Source: Stereocaulon alpinum
Taxonomy: Eukaryota; Ascomycota; Lecanoromycetes; Lecanorales; Stereocaulaceae
Reading direction: 5' to 3'
Length of the DNA stretch: 64,000 nucleotides
NCBI GenBank assembly: GCA_018257865.1
Contig: JAEUBA010000062.1
Location: forward strand, 1-64,000
The translations under genes were made by a program, and so were the position numbers. The notes beneath the pieces were generated by a model, which saw nothing but the letters and a program-made list of their open reading frames with translations, did no database searches and was not told the DNA's origin. The first letter of the stretch is position 1, and each line of letters begins with the position of its first letter. Below are positions 34,764-45,302 of this stretch, one piece after another.

Positions 34764-35755
34764 ATGGGATACACGGATGAGGAATGGCTCGCTATCATCG
34801 ATCAGGCGGAACAGGATCTGGCTCTTACACCACCAGTATACAGGGCGCCACATGTTGGAAGTGAGGCATTTGCCAAGACGATAGATCACACCTTGTTGAA
34901 GCTTGACGCAACGGAGGAACAGATCGATGTCATATGCGAAGAAGCTAGGAGGTTCAACTTCAAGGCATGTCTATTCTCCGTGTGTATGGTCCATTAGGCT
35001 TCACGGAATCAGATAGTACTACAAGTTGCATCAGCTGTTGCTTGAGTCAATCTGCTGTAGGACTATGTCCCTTTCGAATAGCTAATCGTGATTGATAGTC
35101 AGTCTGCATACGACTGAAATGGGTCGATCGTGTTGCCCATGATCTGCATGGTAGCTCTGTGGACGTAGCTTGCGTGGTTGGATTCCATGAAGGGACTCAA
35201 GACTCGGACAAGAAAGCTACGTAAGGCATTGCAGCGTACCAGGGAAAGTGGTATATGCGCTAAAGAGAAGCTAGGGAAGCAAAGAATGCCGTCGATGCTG
35301 GTGCCACTGAGCTTGACATGGTCATGAAATATGAGCTACTCAAGCAGAAGCAATATGTGCAAGTATACAATGACATTGTGGCGGTCCGTAACGTTGCTCC
35401 GCATCCAATCGTTCTCAAAGTGATCCTCGAAACGTCACAGCTATCTCCACGTGAAATCGTAGCTGGGTGCAAGATTGCAGAGGCTGCCAAGGCAGATTTC
35501 GTGAAGACGAGCACAGGCTTTAATGGCAAAGGTGCAACACGTGAAAATGTAAGACTAATGAAAAGCGTTGTTGGAGACAAGATGAAAGTTAAAGCGAGTG
35601 GAGGCATAAAAACGGTCAATGACTGTATAGGCATGATGGAAGCCGGTGCTGAGAGAATTGGGGCGAGCAGTGGAGTTAGCATCATGGAAGAAGCAAAGAC
35701 TCGTCCCAAGCAAGCCATGGGTGAGCCTGACTTGGAGGGCGCTGATGGCTATTAA
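34764..35755 (+). CDS. Deoxyribose-phosphate aldolase
   Basis: This DeoC-family aldolase cleaves 2-deoxyribose-5-phosphate to acetaldehyde and glyceraldehyde-3-phosphate (deoxynucleoside catabolism, cytosol). Exons 34764-34964, 35099-35220 and 35266-35755 give 270 residues, a normal length. Exon 1 has TIDHTLLKLDATEEQI. Exon 2 has SVCIRLKWVDRVAHDL and ACVVGFHEGTQDSDKKAT. Exon 3 has the Schiff-base lysine in DFVKTSTGF (about residue 185), the second lysine in VKASGGI, and a phosphate-binding RIGASSGV. Intron 1 fits the family best with a GC donor (aag|gcatgt) and acceptor gattgatag. A GT donor 4 nt downstream (gcat|gtctat) with acceptor agtcag is an alternative that changes two residues. Intron 2 is only 45 nt. 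It is divergent from MET1. Confidence 0.9.
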
Positions 35756-36019
35756 CAAGACAGAAGGGCCAATGAAGACTTTGAATTTCTTCGCGCTGTC
35801 CCAGTGAGCCGGATGTGGGCCGTGACTTCAACAAGCTCGAAAGCCTACTTTGCTATAGAACCCCAGTATCGAAAGTCCATGCAGTCAGAACATGGGACGT
35901 CTTTGACTTGGGTCACGAATAGGAAGCCCGAAATATAGTTGTCACTGCTAAAGAAGCTGAGCCGTAATACCACATGCAATGCCTAGACACCAATACATGC
36001 ACCTATCCTGTTGACATAT

Positions 36020-36650
36020 TCAGTCCTCTTTCCCCGTGTCCTCTGGTCTCCTCGTATACCGCCTGGGCAATACCATTGGCGGCCGCCTAGCTCGCGCAAA
36101 TGCCTCCGTTATCAGAGGAGAGTTGCCCTCCGTTCGGATGATGCTTCCTATCGACATGAAGAACCTGTATGGTAAATTACTATTAGCGCTGCCATATGCC
36201 CTGAATACCGATATTTGGGAGAGAGCAGTGTGAAGCCAGTTGGTAGGCAAACCCAAATGTTGCTCCAGAACCTAGCATGTATTGACCTAGCGTTCTCATG
36301 GGACCGTTCGGGCCGGCACCGTATCTTATGATGTTGAAGCCACCTACAGAAAGACTCAGTGTTGTCCATCGTCTTAGTTATGCAAAGCTCATGTGCATCC
36401 GTACCGAAGATGAAGCCCATAATTAATCCCACGGCTGGTAGTACGGATCTCGCGTCAGCAGGCGGTCTATCGCTGTTTGGGGTTATCCGGTGTCTCTTAC
36501 AGCCTCCAAGCATTGCACCCATTTTCCCTATGACGTTTCAGCAAATTAGCTACTCAAAGCGGAGGACATCATTTGTAACTCACACTTATCAAAGGTCGAA
36601 GGGCCCTGCATACGTCCCCCACCCGTGGAGCTCGATGGCATTGGCGGCAT
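36020..36650 (-). CDS. MGR2: Mitochondrial TIM23 translocase subunit Mgr2 (Romo1 family)
   Basis: Five exons on the minus strand (36584-36650, 36501-36527, 36405-36434, 36253-36343, 36020-36164) with introns of 56, 66, 61 and 88 nt encode 119 residues. The product starts MPPMPSSSTGGGRMQGPSTF, then FDKWKMGAMLGG, VGLIMGFIFGG, YGAGPNGPMRTLGQYMLGSG and FFMSIGSIIRTEG. This is the two-helix, glycine-rich hairpin of Mgr2/Romo1, which gates lateral release of proteins from TIM23 in the inner mitochondrial membrane. The C-terminal tail past residue 90 is basic. Exons 2 and 3 are micro-exons of 27 and 30 nt. All four introns have GT...AG ends and the total is exactly 120 codons. It is divergent from the FHA gene. 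Confidence 0.9.
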
Positions 36651-37451
36651 AGCGATGAATATACAGGGTGTCTCACTGAAGGGGACTTAACAGTCACCTC
36701 ACAGCTAGGAAACGTACAGTCTAATGTTGTCTTGCTGCCGCAGGTCCAAAATGACATGTCAGGGCTACCGGCGCCCGCTTCGGCCCGTTTGCCACAAGAT
36801 CACGTGCGAGCTTCTGGCTCCTGTCAATTCGTCCCAGCAAGTCCTGCTCCTTGTACATTAGGTTTAAAGTCCTGAAACGTAGGTGGTGTTACCGCCGTTC
36901 AGGTCAATCTATGACAAATAGTGTTCTACATTGAAGGCTTTCCCTCGTGGTTTCAGAGTCTTCTAGGGATCTGGCGTCTATCACCTCGCGTTTGCGGCTG
37001 CCGAGAAAAACTAACGTCTCCTGATGGTACCCCTCCAACCAAACCATCAGAAACGTTGGCGCTGGACCACTGAATATCGCACTGTCAACCTGTAGACAAC
37101 TGTCTCTTACTCCTCTACTCCCTAGACTTTATCACCCGTCTTGTTTGCCTCTCAACCGTGGGTAGGATTTCCTACAAAGATCCTGCTTGCGGTCGCCCGA
37201 CTCTCGAGCGTCACCCTGTCAGATTACTACAAACCGTGGCCCGACCACAAAACACCGTCCTTCTGGATACATCAATCACATGAGGAACCTTAAAAGCTGT
37301 CAGAGTCGCCACGCCCCACGTTCGAGGCCTACAGTGGCGCTTATTTCATTACCGTGGGATTTAGGGTCAAAGTTTGCAAGCAAGTGGAATTGCGACAATA
37401 AGAGGGCAAAGAGTACAACGTGACAGACGAACCATTGATTCCACCACACCG
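36651..37451. promoter_or_regulatory. Divergent promoter region, MGR2/VPS64-like
   Basis: 801 bp separate the two start codons. The right half is pyrimidine-rich (ctgtctcttactcctctactccct near 37102), as is common upstream of fungal transcription starts. An in-frame upstream ATG at 37374 could extend the FHA protein by 26 residues, but it lacks family support. Confidence 0.45.
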
Positions 37452-39868
37452 ATGACTGCCGTAGTATCCCCACCAAGTTTGCAGCCGCTACGATGGAGCT
37501 CTACTAGTACTGGCGAGGGACTCGATCCAATGAGCGCCGAAGAAGTCACCCGAATTATGATGCCTCGCAAGAGTGCACAGCGCACCAACTCCTCATCATC
37601 AACGACTTCGACTTCGTCTTCCTCTTCCATTATTTCCGCGCCCACGCCCCCTCCTCAAACGAATGGTGGCGAAACCCCTACTGTAAATGGTGACCAGGGC
37701 GGGTGGGGACCACGAAAGAAGGCTGCCAGAGGGCTGTGGCCATCTTCAAAAGCCGAACCCGTCTCAGGCCTATCAACTGCACGTTCCCAGGCGCTGCCAA
37801 CTCCTTCGTCCGGCCAATCTGCCGCATCCACTATGAATACTGCAATGCATCAACCTTCTTCTGTATTACCATCGCAGAATAGGTCAGGACAACCGAATGG
37901 GATACGGCCGGAGCAGGCTACGGGTCCCTCTGATTCGCCGGCCATATTAGCTTTGCTACCAATGACGGGCACTTTCGAGCGGAAGCAGATAGTGTTGCCT
38001 TTTTTTCCCGAGGTGTTACGGATTGGGAGACAAACGAATGCAAAAACGCAGCCTACAGCGGTTAACGGCTACTTCGACTCCAAAGTTCTTTCCAGGCAGC
38101 ATGCTGAGGTTTGGGCAGATAGGAACGGCAAGGTCTGGATTCGAGACGTCAAATCATCAAATGGTACATTCGTGAACGGAGCCAGGTTATCGCCTGAGAA
38201 TAGAGATTCAGAGCCTCACGAACTTCGAGAGCAAGACACCCTGGAGTTGGGAATCGATATTGTCAGCGAGGATCAGAAAAGTATCGTTCACCACAAGGTT
38301 TCAGCCAAAGTTGAGCTCGCTGGTATCTACCCTAACCCGCCATCTTTGTTAGAGATGGACTTCAATCACAACAACCCGAATTCAGGTAACCCAATAATGG
38401 GGGAGCCGATGAGTCAACAGTTATCTCAAATGCGAGGGCGAGGTGGTAGTCAAGGTTCGGTCGTAAACAATGGTCGCTTGATAGGTCCAGCAAGCATGGT
38501 AGGCGGCAATACAAATATGCTGGGACCGCAACGGCAAATGAATCTTTGGATGGGACCGATTACGATCGAGCAGGTGGTCAAGAAGCTCGCAGTAAGTTTA
38601 AGGCTAGGCCAGAACATGAATCCATTTTCTGATAAGCCTGGCAGACAGAATTCAAGCAAGCAAAGCAGCAGACTCAAGAGCTTCACCACACAAAAGATTT
38701 CTTCAACGCTCTACTAACATTAGAACCCGGCCAAGAACCTCCTAAGTCGCCCCAGAAACACACCACAGAGGAAAAGCAAATTAATGGCATTGCTCCTCCA
38801 GCTCAACTTGATCCCATCTCACCATTTTCACAGCCTCCAGCTCCTCCACCGCAACAGCCCCTCCCCGAAAAACCCGATGTCGCTCGATTTAGTATCCCAC
38901 AATCATTATCCCAACCATCCTTGTCAAGGACAGACATAGAGAGATCAAGATCAGCGTTGAACTCGCCTACGCGATTAGAGCCTTCAAACAGTCAAACAGC
39001 AGCTTTAGTAGAGGCTTTGAAATCCTCAAGGAAGGAAATAGAGTCGCAAGGTGATCGAGTGAAGTTCCTCGAGATGGCTTTAGCACGTGAGTGCAAAGCA
39101 CGTGAGAAGGCCGAGCGACGGGCAAGGACTCTCTCTGGCGAGCATACTGAACACGAAGACATTGAAAGAGATGTTACTGTTGAGGAGGAAGCCTTTGATC
39201 CACCATTAGACTCGTTAGAGCTCATGGAAAAGAGAATGCCAAATGGCCACGTTGATGATAGCGAAGAGAAAGACTCTTTGTCAAGATCTCCATCCATGGC
39301 GACCATCACGAACGCTGAAGACTTACACCGGGACACTGAAGATATAGATGCGTCGACATCACGGCTACAAGCAAGGTTAGACCTTATGGTGAGGGAGATG
39401 GATGACATGAAGATGGCCATGGAATCCTACAAGCGGAGAGCAGAAGATGCAGAAGAGGGTCGAAGAAGCTTGGCTGAAATGGTGGAAAACCTTCGAGCTG
39501 GCCGCAATCCTAACAGCGCTGTAGCGACAAACAGTGACGACGACTCTACACTCCTCGCCGACACTCAGACCAATGGGGCGGCTGACGCTAGGAAGCATGG
39601 GAAACCTAGAGACACAGAAAGCTCCGCTATTCCATCGCAGTCGCATCCACCCCATCTTAACGGCAGCGCTGTGGTGGGGAATATACAACGGGAGCTGGAG
39701 AAAACGATGTCGAACGTCTTACAGCAACATCAGCGGCAATGGAGCGGTCCAGGCGAAGGAGGGCGAATGGTGCAAAGCGCACCATATGTGTCCATGGTCG
39801 GAGTTGTACTTATTGGTGTTGGGATTATGACATGGCTGAACGGATGGCAGCCAAACGGGGAGAAGTGA
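37452..39868 (+). CDS. FHA-domain, C-terminal-anchored protein of the Vps64/Far10 (SLMAP) type
   Basis: Exons 37452-38591 and 38645-39868, joined by a 53-nt intron, give 787 residues. A Ser/Pro-rich N terminus precedes an FHA domain at about residues 175-275, with RIGRQTN, SKVLSRQHAEVW and KSSNGTFVNG, the phosphothreonine-binding loops. The C-terminal half is predicted coiled coil (SLMDs such as EALKSSRKEIESQGDRVKFL and RLQARLDLMVREMDDMKMAM), and a single membrane span lies at the very end (YVSMVGVVLIGVGIMTWL, about 762-779). This is the layout of fungal Vps64/Far9/Far10 and animal SLMAP, which tether the STRIPAK phosphatase-kinase complex to ER/nuclear envelope membranes. The start at 37452 was preferred over 37374. 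Confidence 0.88.
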
Positions 39869-40450
39869 TTTAGCGACGTATACATTATAGGAGGTCTTGG
39901 TGCTGCGTTTGGTTGGCGGGAAAAGGTTTAAGCATGGAGAGGCAGGCATGACCGGCGCATTGTCGCATTATTACGGAGTATGGGTTCCTGATGTCTTCCG
40001 TTACGGCCGGCATCATCGATAGGGTTGTGATGAGGTACACCAGCTCAGTCGAGCAATACATATATTTCATTTGTGCATTAACATAGGTACGCGGTTATTT
40101 CGGCTCACACTATCTTCCACCATTCGAACACTCAGATCCTGGTTGCTTACACTGAGACACGTCCCTTCCTGCCAATCTCTCGTTAGCTAAGAACCGCATC
40201 AGGTCGATGGCCTCAACCATACCCGACCAGTCCAAGCTGTTCTGAACTGCGCGCAAGCTCCTCGGCTATAGCTCTCCAGCGGCCGCTTCCTATCCAAATA
40301 CTTTCTTGGAGCTTGTGCGAGACCGAGCTCGTCGGTCAAGATTTTACGAAGTGCTGGTTCGTCGCTTGAGGAAGACGTTCCGACAGGAAATGTCGGGTTT
40401 CCAGTCTGTATCCGTTGTGATTTAAGCGCATCCCTCTCTTCCACCACCCC
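39869..40450. other. Convergent 3' ends of VPS64-like and POP7
   Basis: 582 bp hold both 3' untranslated regions. A minus-strand open frame (40199-40447, 82 codons) directly follows the POP7 stop but has no recognisable domain, and I treat it as chance. Confidence 0.5.
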
Positions 40451-41096
40451 TCACTTCAAGGTAATAGCAACCTCCACAACACTGCACTTCCTAACCCTCG
40501 ACTCCGGCACCTCCTCTTCCTCCCCGTCCTCCTCCTCACCAACCACCACCCCTTCCCTCTCAACAACATCATCCACAACCCCCAAACTCCCCGTACTCAG
40601 TCTCACCACACAATCATCCTGCCCCATCAAATACAACCCCACCCCCAACAAATTCTCAATAGCCCTATTCGTAGCCTTCAGCACAACCGGCTCCGGCTTC
40701 TTATCCTGAACAACTTGCTCGCTGAGTTTTCGGAGCTTCTGCTTATCACTCATTTTACTATTCACGAGACTTATTTTCGGTGTAGCGCGCTCGTCGACGA
40801 GGGAGAGGAGCTTGCGGACGCGTTTTATGGCGGATATGAAGGGTGTGCGGGGGGAGATGTAGATTGTCTTTTGGAGGGAGGCGGATGTGTAGGGAGAGGG
40901 GAGGGAGGGGTGGAGGAGAGGGCGCTTTTGGATGCGGGTGTCTGTTGGAGGGAGATTAGTATTGGTGTTGTAGGTATGGGTGGAGGAGCAAGTGTGGGGG
41001 GGCTTCACTTTTTGGCAGCCGAGGCAGCTTCTTGGGTTTGATTCTGGGTTGGGGTTTGTCGGTGGTGATTGGATTCTGGGCTGTTGACGGCGCCAT
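40451..41096 (-). CDS. POP7: RNase P/RNase MRP subunit Pop7 (Rpp20 type)
   Basis: Exons 41009-41096 and 40451-40941 with a 67-nt intron (branch-like tactaat) encode 192 residues. The junction gives LPRLPKNTRIQKRPLLHPSL, and the N-K/R-I-Q-K-R-P-L-L-H-P sequence is characteristic of fungal Pop7. The Alba-like core follows: IYISPRTPFISAIKRVRKLL, then VVLKATNRAIENLLGVGLYL. The C terminus is acidic. Pop7 pairs with Pop6 to bind the P3 RNA domain in tRNA and rRNA processing in the nucleus. The start at 41096 gives a basic, Pro/Lys-rich leader. An in-frame ATG farther upstream (at 41168) exists but would overlap the short promoter shared with LIP2. Confidence 0.87.
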
Positions 41097-41283
41097 CTTA
41101 CCGTTTGTGCACGAAAGTGTGAAGGGTGAGAGCGACTGGCTCCTATTGTATGGATTCAAATGCGACATTGGGAACCTCAGGACGCTCGACGCGATAAACG
41201 CGTCAAGCGCGTACAATACCTTATCGATAAGACGGAAACCGTTTCGCTCTGTCTCGAGAAACATGGATCAGTAGTCAAGCTTG
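41097..41283. promoter_or_regulatory. Short divergent promoter, POP7/LIP2
   Basis: Only 187 bp separate the two start codons, so the two mitochondrial/RNA-processing genes must share promoter elements. Palindromic ttatcgataag is present at about 41221. Confidence 0.5.
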
Positions 41284-42063
41284 ATGAACAGACTAGTGAG
41301 CCTTCGCCATCTCCATCTATCTGGATTGACACCATATCTCCGCGCATCAGCGATCCAGGACCATTTAGTCCGAGTTCAACTGAACCACAAAGCCGCCGCA
41401 GACTCAGCACTTCCAGCTCCCTTTCCCGTCATTATCACCTTCCAAAGTTACCCCACATACACCACTGGCCGGCGCGAGTACCTCACCGTCCCTCAAATCA
41501 CTCACCTGCAAGCTGGCGGTAAAGCTGAGTACTACCCGGCACTGCGCGGCGGCCAGACAACCTTCCATGGCCCAGGTCAGTTGACTGCATATCTCATTCT
41601 GGACCTCAAAGCGCACAACTTAGATGTACGGAGTCACGTGAAGCTCCTCGAGAATTCAACGATATGGACGTGTGCCTATTATGGGCTTGAGACCTTCACG
41701 ACTGATAATCCAGGAGTATGGATTGGGCCGCGCCCAGGAGAAAGGAAACTTGCTAGCCTAGGAATGCATGTGAGGAGACAGATTACGAGTCATGGATTGG
41801 GCATAAATGTGAGGGTGGATTTGAAGTGGTTTGACCGCATTGTTATGTGTGGGTTAGAGGGCATGAAGGCGACAACTATTGAGCGGGAACTTGAGGCGAG
41901 GCACGACCCGCGCGAAATTTCCATGCGCGAAGTGGCTGATACCCTTGCTGAGAGCGTTGCGGCAAGATTGGCTGGTGTTGATTGGGTAGAGAGCGTTGCT
42001 GAAAGGGAGGTTTTGCCGGTCGCCGGCATGGATAATTTGCCTATATCAATCTCGTCATTATAA
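41284..42063 (+). CDS. LIP2: Lipoyl(octanoyl) transferase (LipB/Lip2)
   Basis: A single exon of 259 residues. The enzyme moves the octanoyl group from acyl carrier protein to the H protein and E2 subunits in mitochondria, the first step of lipoate assembly. The family signature RGGQTTFHGPGQLTAY is at about residue 88, the catalytic lysine motif is RKLASLGMHVRRQITSHGLG at about 155, and the catalytic cysteine is in IVMCGLEGMKAT at about 190. The N terminus (MNRLVSLRHLHLSGL) can serve as a presequence. The codon at 41281 is TTG, so the first ATG is 41284. It is divergent from POP7. Confidence 0.93.
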   Translation: MNRLVSLRHLHLSGLTPYLRASAIQDHLVRVQLNHKAAADSALPAPFPVIITFQSYPTYTTGRREYLTVPQITHLQAGGKAEYYPALRGGQTTFHGPGQLTAYLILDLKAHNLDVRSHVKLLENSTIWTCAYYGLETFTTDNPGVWIGPRPGERKLASLGMHVRRQITSHGLGINVRVDLKWFDRIVMCGLEGMKATTIERELEARHDPREISMREVADTLAESVAARLAGVDWVESVAEREVLPVAGMDNLPISISSL

Positions 42064-42476
42064 GGCGTTGCGCTCTATGCAATTTGCCCATACATGGATG
42101 ACTTATACTCCAAGTCTCCAGCTATGAGCTTTTCGCGTATGTTGATACAAGACCGCAGGATTAGATGCCGATTCTTGCATAATAATGGGCCGAGAAATTG
42201 ATACGTACTGCCAAGTCAGTCGACTCCGGATGCACTAAAGACAAAAGCGTCATTGGGCCCGCGCTAGACATTTGGAACTTGCCTCAATTCGTCACCCAGT
42301 GTTTGAGAGCTTGAGCTGACTTCGTCTTCGCGCCTTGCGCCTATTGACCTCACGTTCGTTTATTCACATTGGATATTGTTCTACTCTATGTTCCCATGTT
42401 AAGACCACTGTCTTCGTAAAGCAGTACCACTCCCTCCAAGCGCCTTTCCGCTATCTCTCGCGCTCTGTCCACTATC
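42064..42476. other. Intergenic, LIP2 3' end and RHO3 promoter
   Basis: 413 bp with a pyrimidine-rich stretch just before the RHO3 start codon. Nothing else was recognised. Confidence 0.5.
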
Positions 42477-43447
42477 ATGCCTCTCTGCGGTGGAGGCAAG
42501 ACCGTCCACCGGAAGCTCGTTCTTTTGTATGATGTGGATCCCTTGGCCAATGGGCAACTTGACTGACTGAGTTATCCCACAGAGGCGATGGTGCCTGTGG
42601 AAAGACGTCATTACTCAACGTGTTTACGAGAGGGTAAGCCAAGATCTTTACGCGCATTGGGAAACATACTAATGCACGCCCACAGATACTTTCCTACGGT
42701 ATAGTATGTCAATCCTGCAGCTATCGCTGAAACATCGCAACTGAACAGTGTTTTCATCCCATAGCGAACCCACAGTCTTTGGTAAGCCGTCTCTGCCTCA
42801 TAATCTGCCAAATGCTAACACCCCGCGCAGAGAACTACGTCCATGGTACATCCTCCTCCCTTACAGACCTGACCAACCCCTCTAACCTCTACCGCAGACA
42901 TCTTCGTCGATAATGTACACATCGAGCTATCTCTTTGGGACACAGCCGGACAAGAAGAATTCGACCGGCTACGCTCCCTTTCATACGATGACACCCATAC
43001 GGTGATGTTATGTTTCAGCGTCGACTCTAAGGACTCGCTTGAGAACGTCGAATCGAAATGGGTGAGCGAGATAGCGGAGAATTGCCAGGGTGTGAAGATC
43101 GTGCTCGTGGCGCTAAAGTGTGATCTGAGGGAACGAGGAACGGATGATGAGGATGAGGCGCAGACGAGGGGTGGGAGAGAGAAGGTCATGATTGATTATA
43201 AGCAGGGGCTGGAGGTTGCGAAGAGGATACAGGCATTGAGGTACTTGGGTATGTTGCGCGCTTGTTTATACATGGCGATGGCTCTGAACATAGTGCAAGC
43301 GGGTATGGATTGCTGACTTTGCTTCCAGAGTGCTCCGCAAAGCGAAACCGAGGCGTCAATGAAGCCTTCACAGAAGCCGCGCGTGTCGCCCTCTCAGTCA
43401 AGGGCAACGGCACATCCGGCGGAGGTAGCAAGTGCAGCGTAATGTAA
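42477..43447 (+). CDS. RHO3: Rho3-type small GTPase, seven exons
   Basis: Exons 42477-42526, 42583-42633, 42686-42703, 42765-42781, 42831-42845, 42898-43248 and 43329-43447 sum to 621 nt (206 residues). All junctions keep phase and have GT-AG ends. The product shows MPLCGGGKTVHRKLVL, the P-loop LGDGACGKTS, the effector loop GYFPTVYEPTVFENYVHDIF, WDTAGQEEFDRLRSLSYDD, the base motif LKCD, ECSAKRN and a CAAX box CSVM for prenylation. An acidic insert with ERGTDDEDEAQTR is in the Rho insert region. These features, and the start MPLCGG, fit fungal Rho3, which acts in exocytosis and polarised growth at the plasma membrane. Exons 3-5 are only 18, 17 and 15 nt. Confidence 0.93.
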
Positions 43448-43939
43448 CGTGATGCGATCATTGATTCTTTGTGATTTTCTTGGTGAGGATACCTTTGCCG
43501 CGGTGATATTGGCGCTTCGCACGACGTTATACGAAGGGGACGAAGACGTGGGATCTCTGTTGGGTAGCAGAGGTGTTCATACGCGGTTTACATAATGTAT
43601 ATACCTTCTTTGAGCGTATACCAAGCCTGTTCGTTGTGCTTTGATTGATTTGTAAATGCTGCTGATTCGAATGTTTCCCGCCTGGGTTGATGGTCCGCTT
43701 TTCTTCAAGCTCTTCAACGCGACAGATCTCCCTGCAAAGACAAGCTCTGCATTTTGGCTATGCAACAAGACGGAAAATCTTCTGCTTGATCTTTACATCC
43801 GATCATACCAAGCAAATGGTGTCGGGATGACACCTCATCTGGGAACGTCTCCCTCTATAGGTGTTGAATGTCTATAATGTTTGATGCGCCAAGGGTAAGC
43901 CTTAAAGCACCTCCTGCTTGTCCAACGACACGCCATCTC
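43448..43939. other. Convergent 3' ends of RHO3 and SER2
   Basis: 492 bp of non-coding sequence with AT-rich stretches fitting 3' processing signals. No gene was recognised. Confidence 0.5.
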
Positions 43940-45070
43940 TCATCTATCGCTCTCCGGACCAAATAGGTACAACAGATCCGCCAAAGTCTCGCCATTCAAC
44001 CTCATAGGCGCAGCAATCTGCACCTTAACCTTGGCCCTCCATGCAATACCCAATCCTGCAGCATCAAGCATAAGAAGATCATTCGAGCCGTCACCTACAG
44101 CCAGTGTCTCGTGCATCGGTACCGAATGTGCGGCCGCCAACGACAGCAGCGTGGCCCGCTTGAATTCAGGCGTGACAATTGGAAAAGCAGGATCAAGTAG
44201 TCCTGAAAGATGTGGATACGGGAATTCTTCCGTCGGCTCTTCTACTAACAAAGTATTCGCAACCGCAATATCCAGTCCCAGTTCGCCCTTCAGCCACTCT
44301 GCCATTGGTGTGAACCCTCCGCTTGCTACGGCAGTGTATACGCCTCTCCTCTTCAGACCAGCGATGAGTTCTCTTGCGCCTTCGGCTATTGTGATTGTCT
44401 TCCTCAGGTCTTCCCAGACCGTTGTCTTCACGCCCTTGAGCATTCCGACTCGCTCTTTGAGTGAGGTCGCGAAGTCAATGTCTCCGTTCATGGCGCGGGC
44501 TGTGATGGCTGAGACGGCATCGCTGACGCCAACTGAGCGCGCGAGCTCATCGATTACTTCTTGGTCTATGAGTGTTGAGTCCATGTCGAAGAGGGCGAGA
44601 CTGAGAGGGCGATTGGGGGCGGGCGTGGGTGTAGTGTTAGGGTGTTGGTCGATTATCACTTCGATCTTGTAGAGGTTCTCGAAGTTCTTGAAAGCGGATG
44701 TCTGTCGGAGGGCGGACCAGTCTTCTTGTTTGGACGGTTCCTGGATTATATAGATCGATTGTGTGACATACGGGGCAGGGAAATAGGTGGAGCATCCGGT
44801 GAATCGAGATGTTGGTGCGAGATCCGCAAGAAGTCTACGGAATTCTTCGAAAGCTGGTGTAGTAGGTGGTAGATGATCTTTGAGGATATCTGGAGTATGT
44901 CTTGCAATTTCAAAGAATGTTATAATCAGCTTAACACAGGGTTCCTTGATGACTGGTGCGCCGTCCATTAGTGTTTGGCCAACTGGTGTTAAAACCCCGC
45001 CGTTTTCCTCATCAGAAGGAGGCATGGAAGGCGCTCCAATGCCACCGTTATTGAACAATGGATCCACCAT
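43940..45070 (-). CDS. SER2: Phosphoserine phosphatase
   Basis: A single exon of 376 residues, of the length seen in filamentous fungi. The enzyme dephosphorylates O-phosphoserine, the last step of serine synthesis from 3-phosphoglycerate, in the cytosol. It is a HAD-family protein: the nucleophile motif LALFDMDSTLIDQEVIDE lies around residue 160, TAVASGGFTPMAEWL (motif II, Ser) around 250, and LAVGDGSNDLLMLDAAGLGI (motif III/IV Asp pair) around 325. The N-terminal 150 residues are the fungal extension, with RFTGCSTYFPAPYV. It shares a 232-bp divergent promoter with IPI3. Confidence 0.94.
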   Translation of the reverse strand: MVDPLFNNGGIGAPSMPPSDEENGGVLTPVGQTLMDGAPVIKEPCVKLIITFFEIARHTPDILKDHLPPTTPAFEEFRRLLADLAPTSRFTGCSTYFPAPYVTQSIYIIQEPSKQEDWSALRQTSAFKNFENLYKIEVIIDQHPNTTPTPAPNRPLSLALFDMDSTLIDQEVIDELARSVGVSDAVSAITARAMNGDIDFATSLKERVGMLKGVKTTVWEDLRKTITIAEGARELIAGLKRRGVYTAVASGGFTPMAEWLKGELGLDIAVANTLLVEEPTEEFPYPHLSGLLDPAFPIVTPEFKRATLLSLAAAHSVPMHETLAVGDGSNDLLMLDAAGLGIAWRAKVKVQIAAPMRLNGETLADLLYLFGPESDR

Positions 45071-45302
45071 TCAAGGCCGTAAAATCAGAGAGCAGAGTCT
45101 GCTCCAGAACCGAAGCCCGCTCCAGCTACCTTAAACGGCCGAAGCCAGGTCCGGGGCGCTGTCAGATGCAAACCCGAAGCTGAGGTTCAAAAGCCTCCCT
45201 TATCGATAAGGGTGGAAGCCCTTAGCGCTCAAAAAGTAATCGCAGCTGCATACTGGACTTGCTTCAATTCGCAGCCATTGACCAGAGTGTTCGACGCGAA
45301 CA
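45071..45302. promoter_or_regulatory. Divergent promoter region, SER2/IPI3
   Basis: 232 bp separate the start codons. It contains the palindrome cttatcgataag at about 45199, also seen as ttatcgataag in the POP7/LIP2 promoter at about 41221, so it may be a shared regulatory word. Confidence 0.5.

Noticed and set aside
40199..40447. 82-codon minus-strand frame directly after POP7
   Set aside because: It has no domain, and its position in the 3' flank between convergent genes fits chance.
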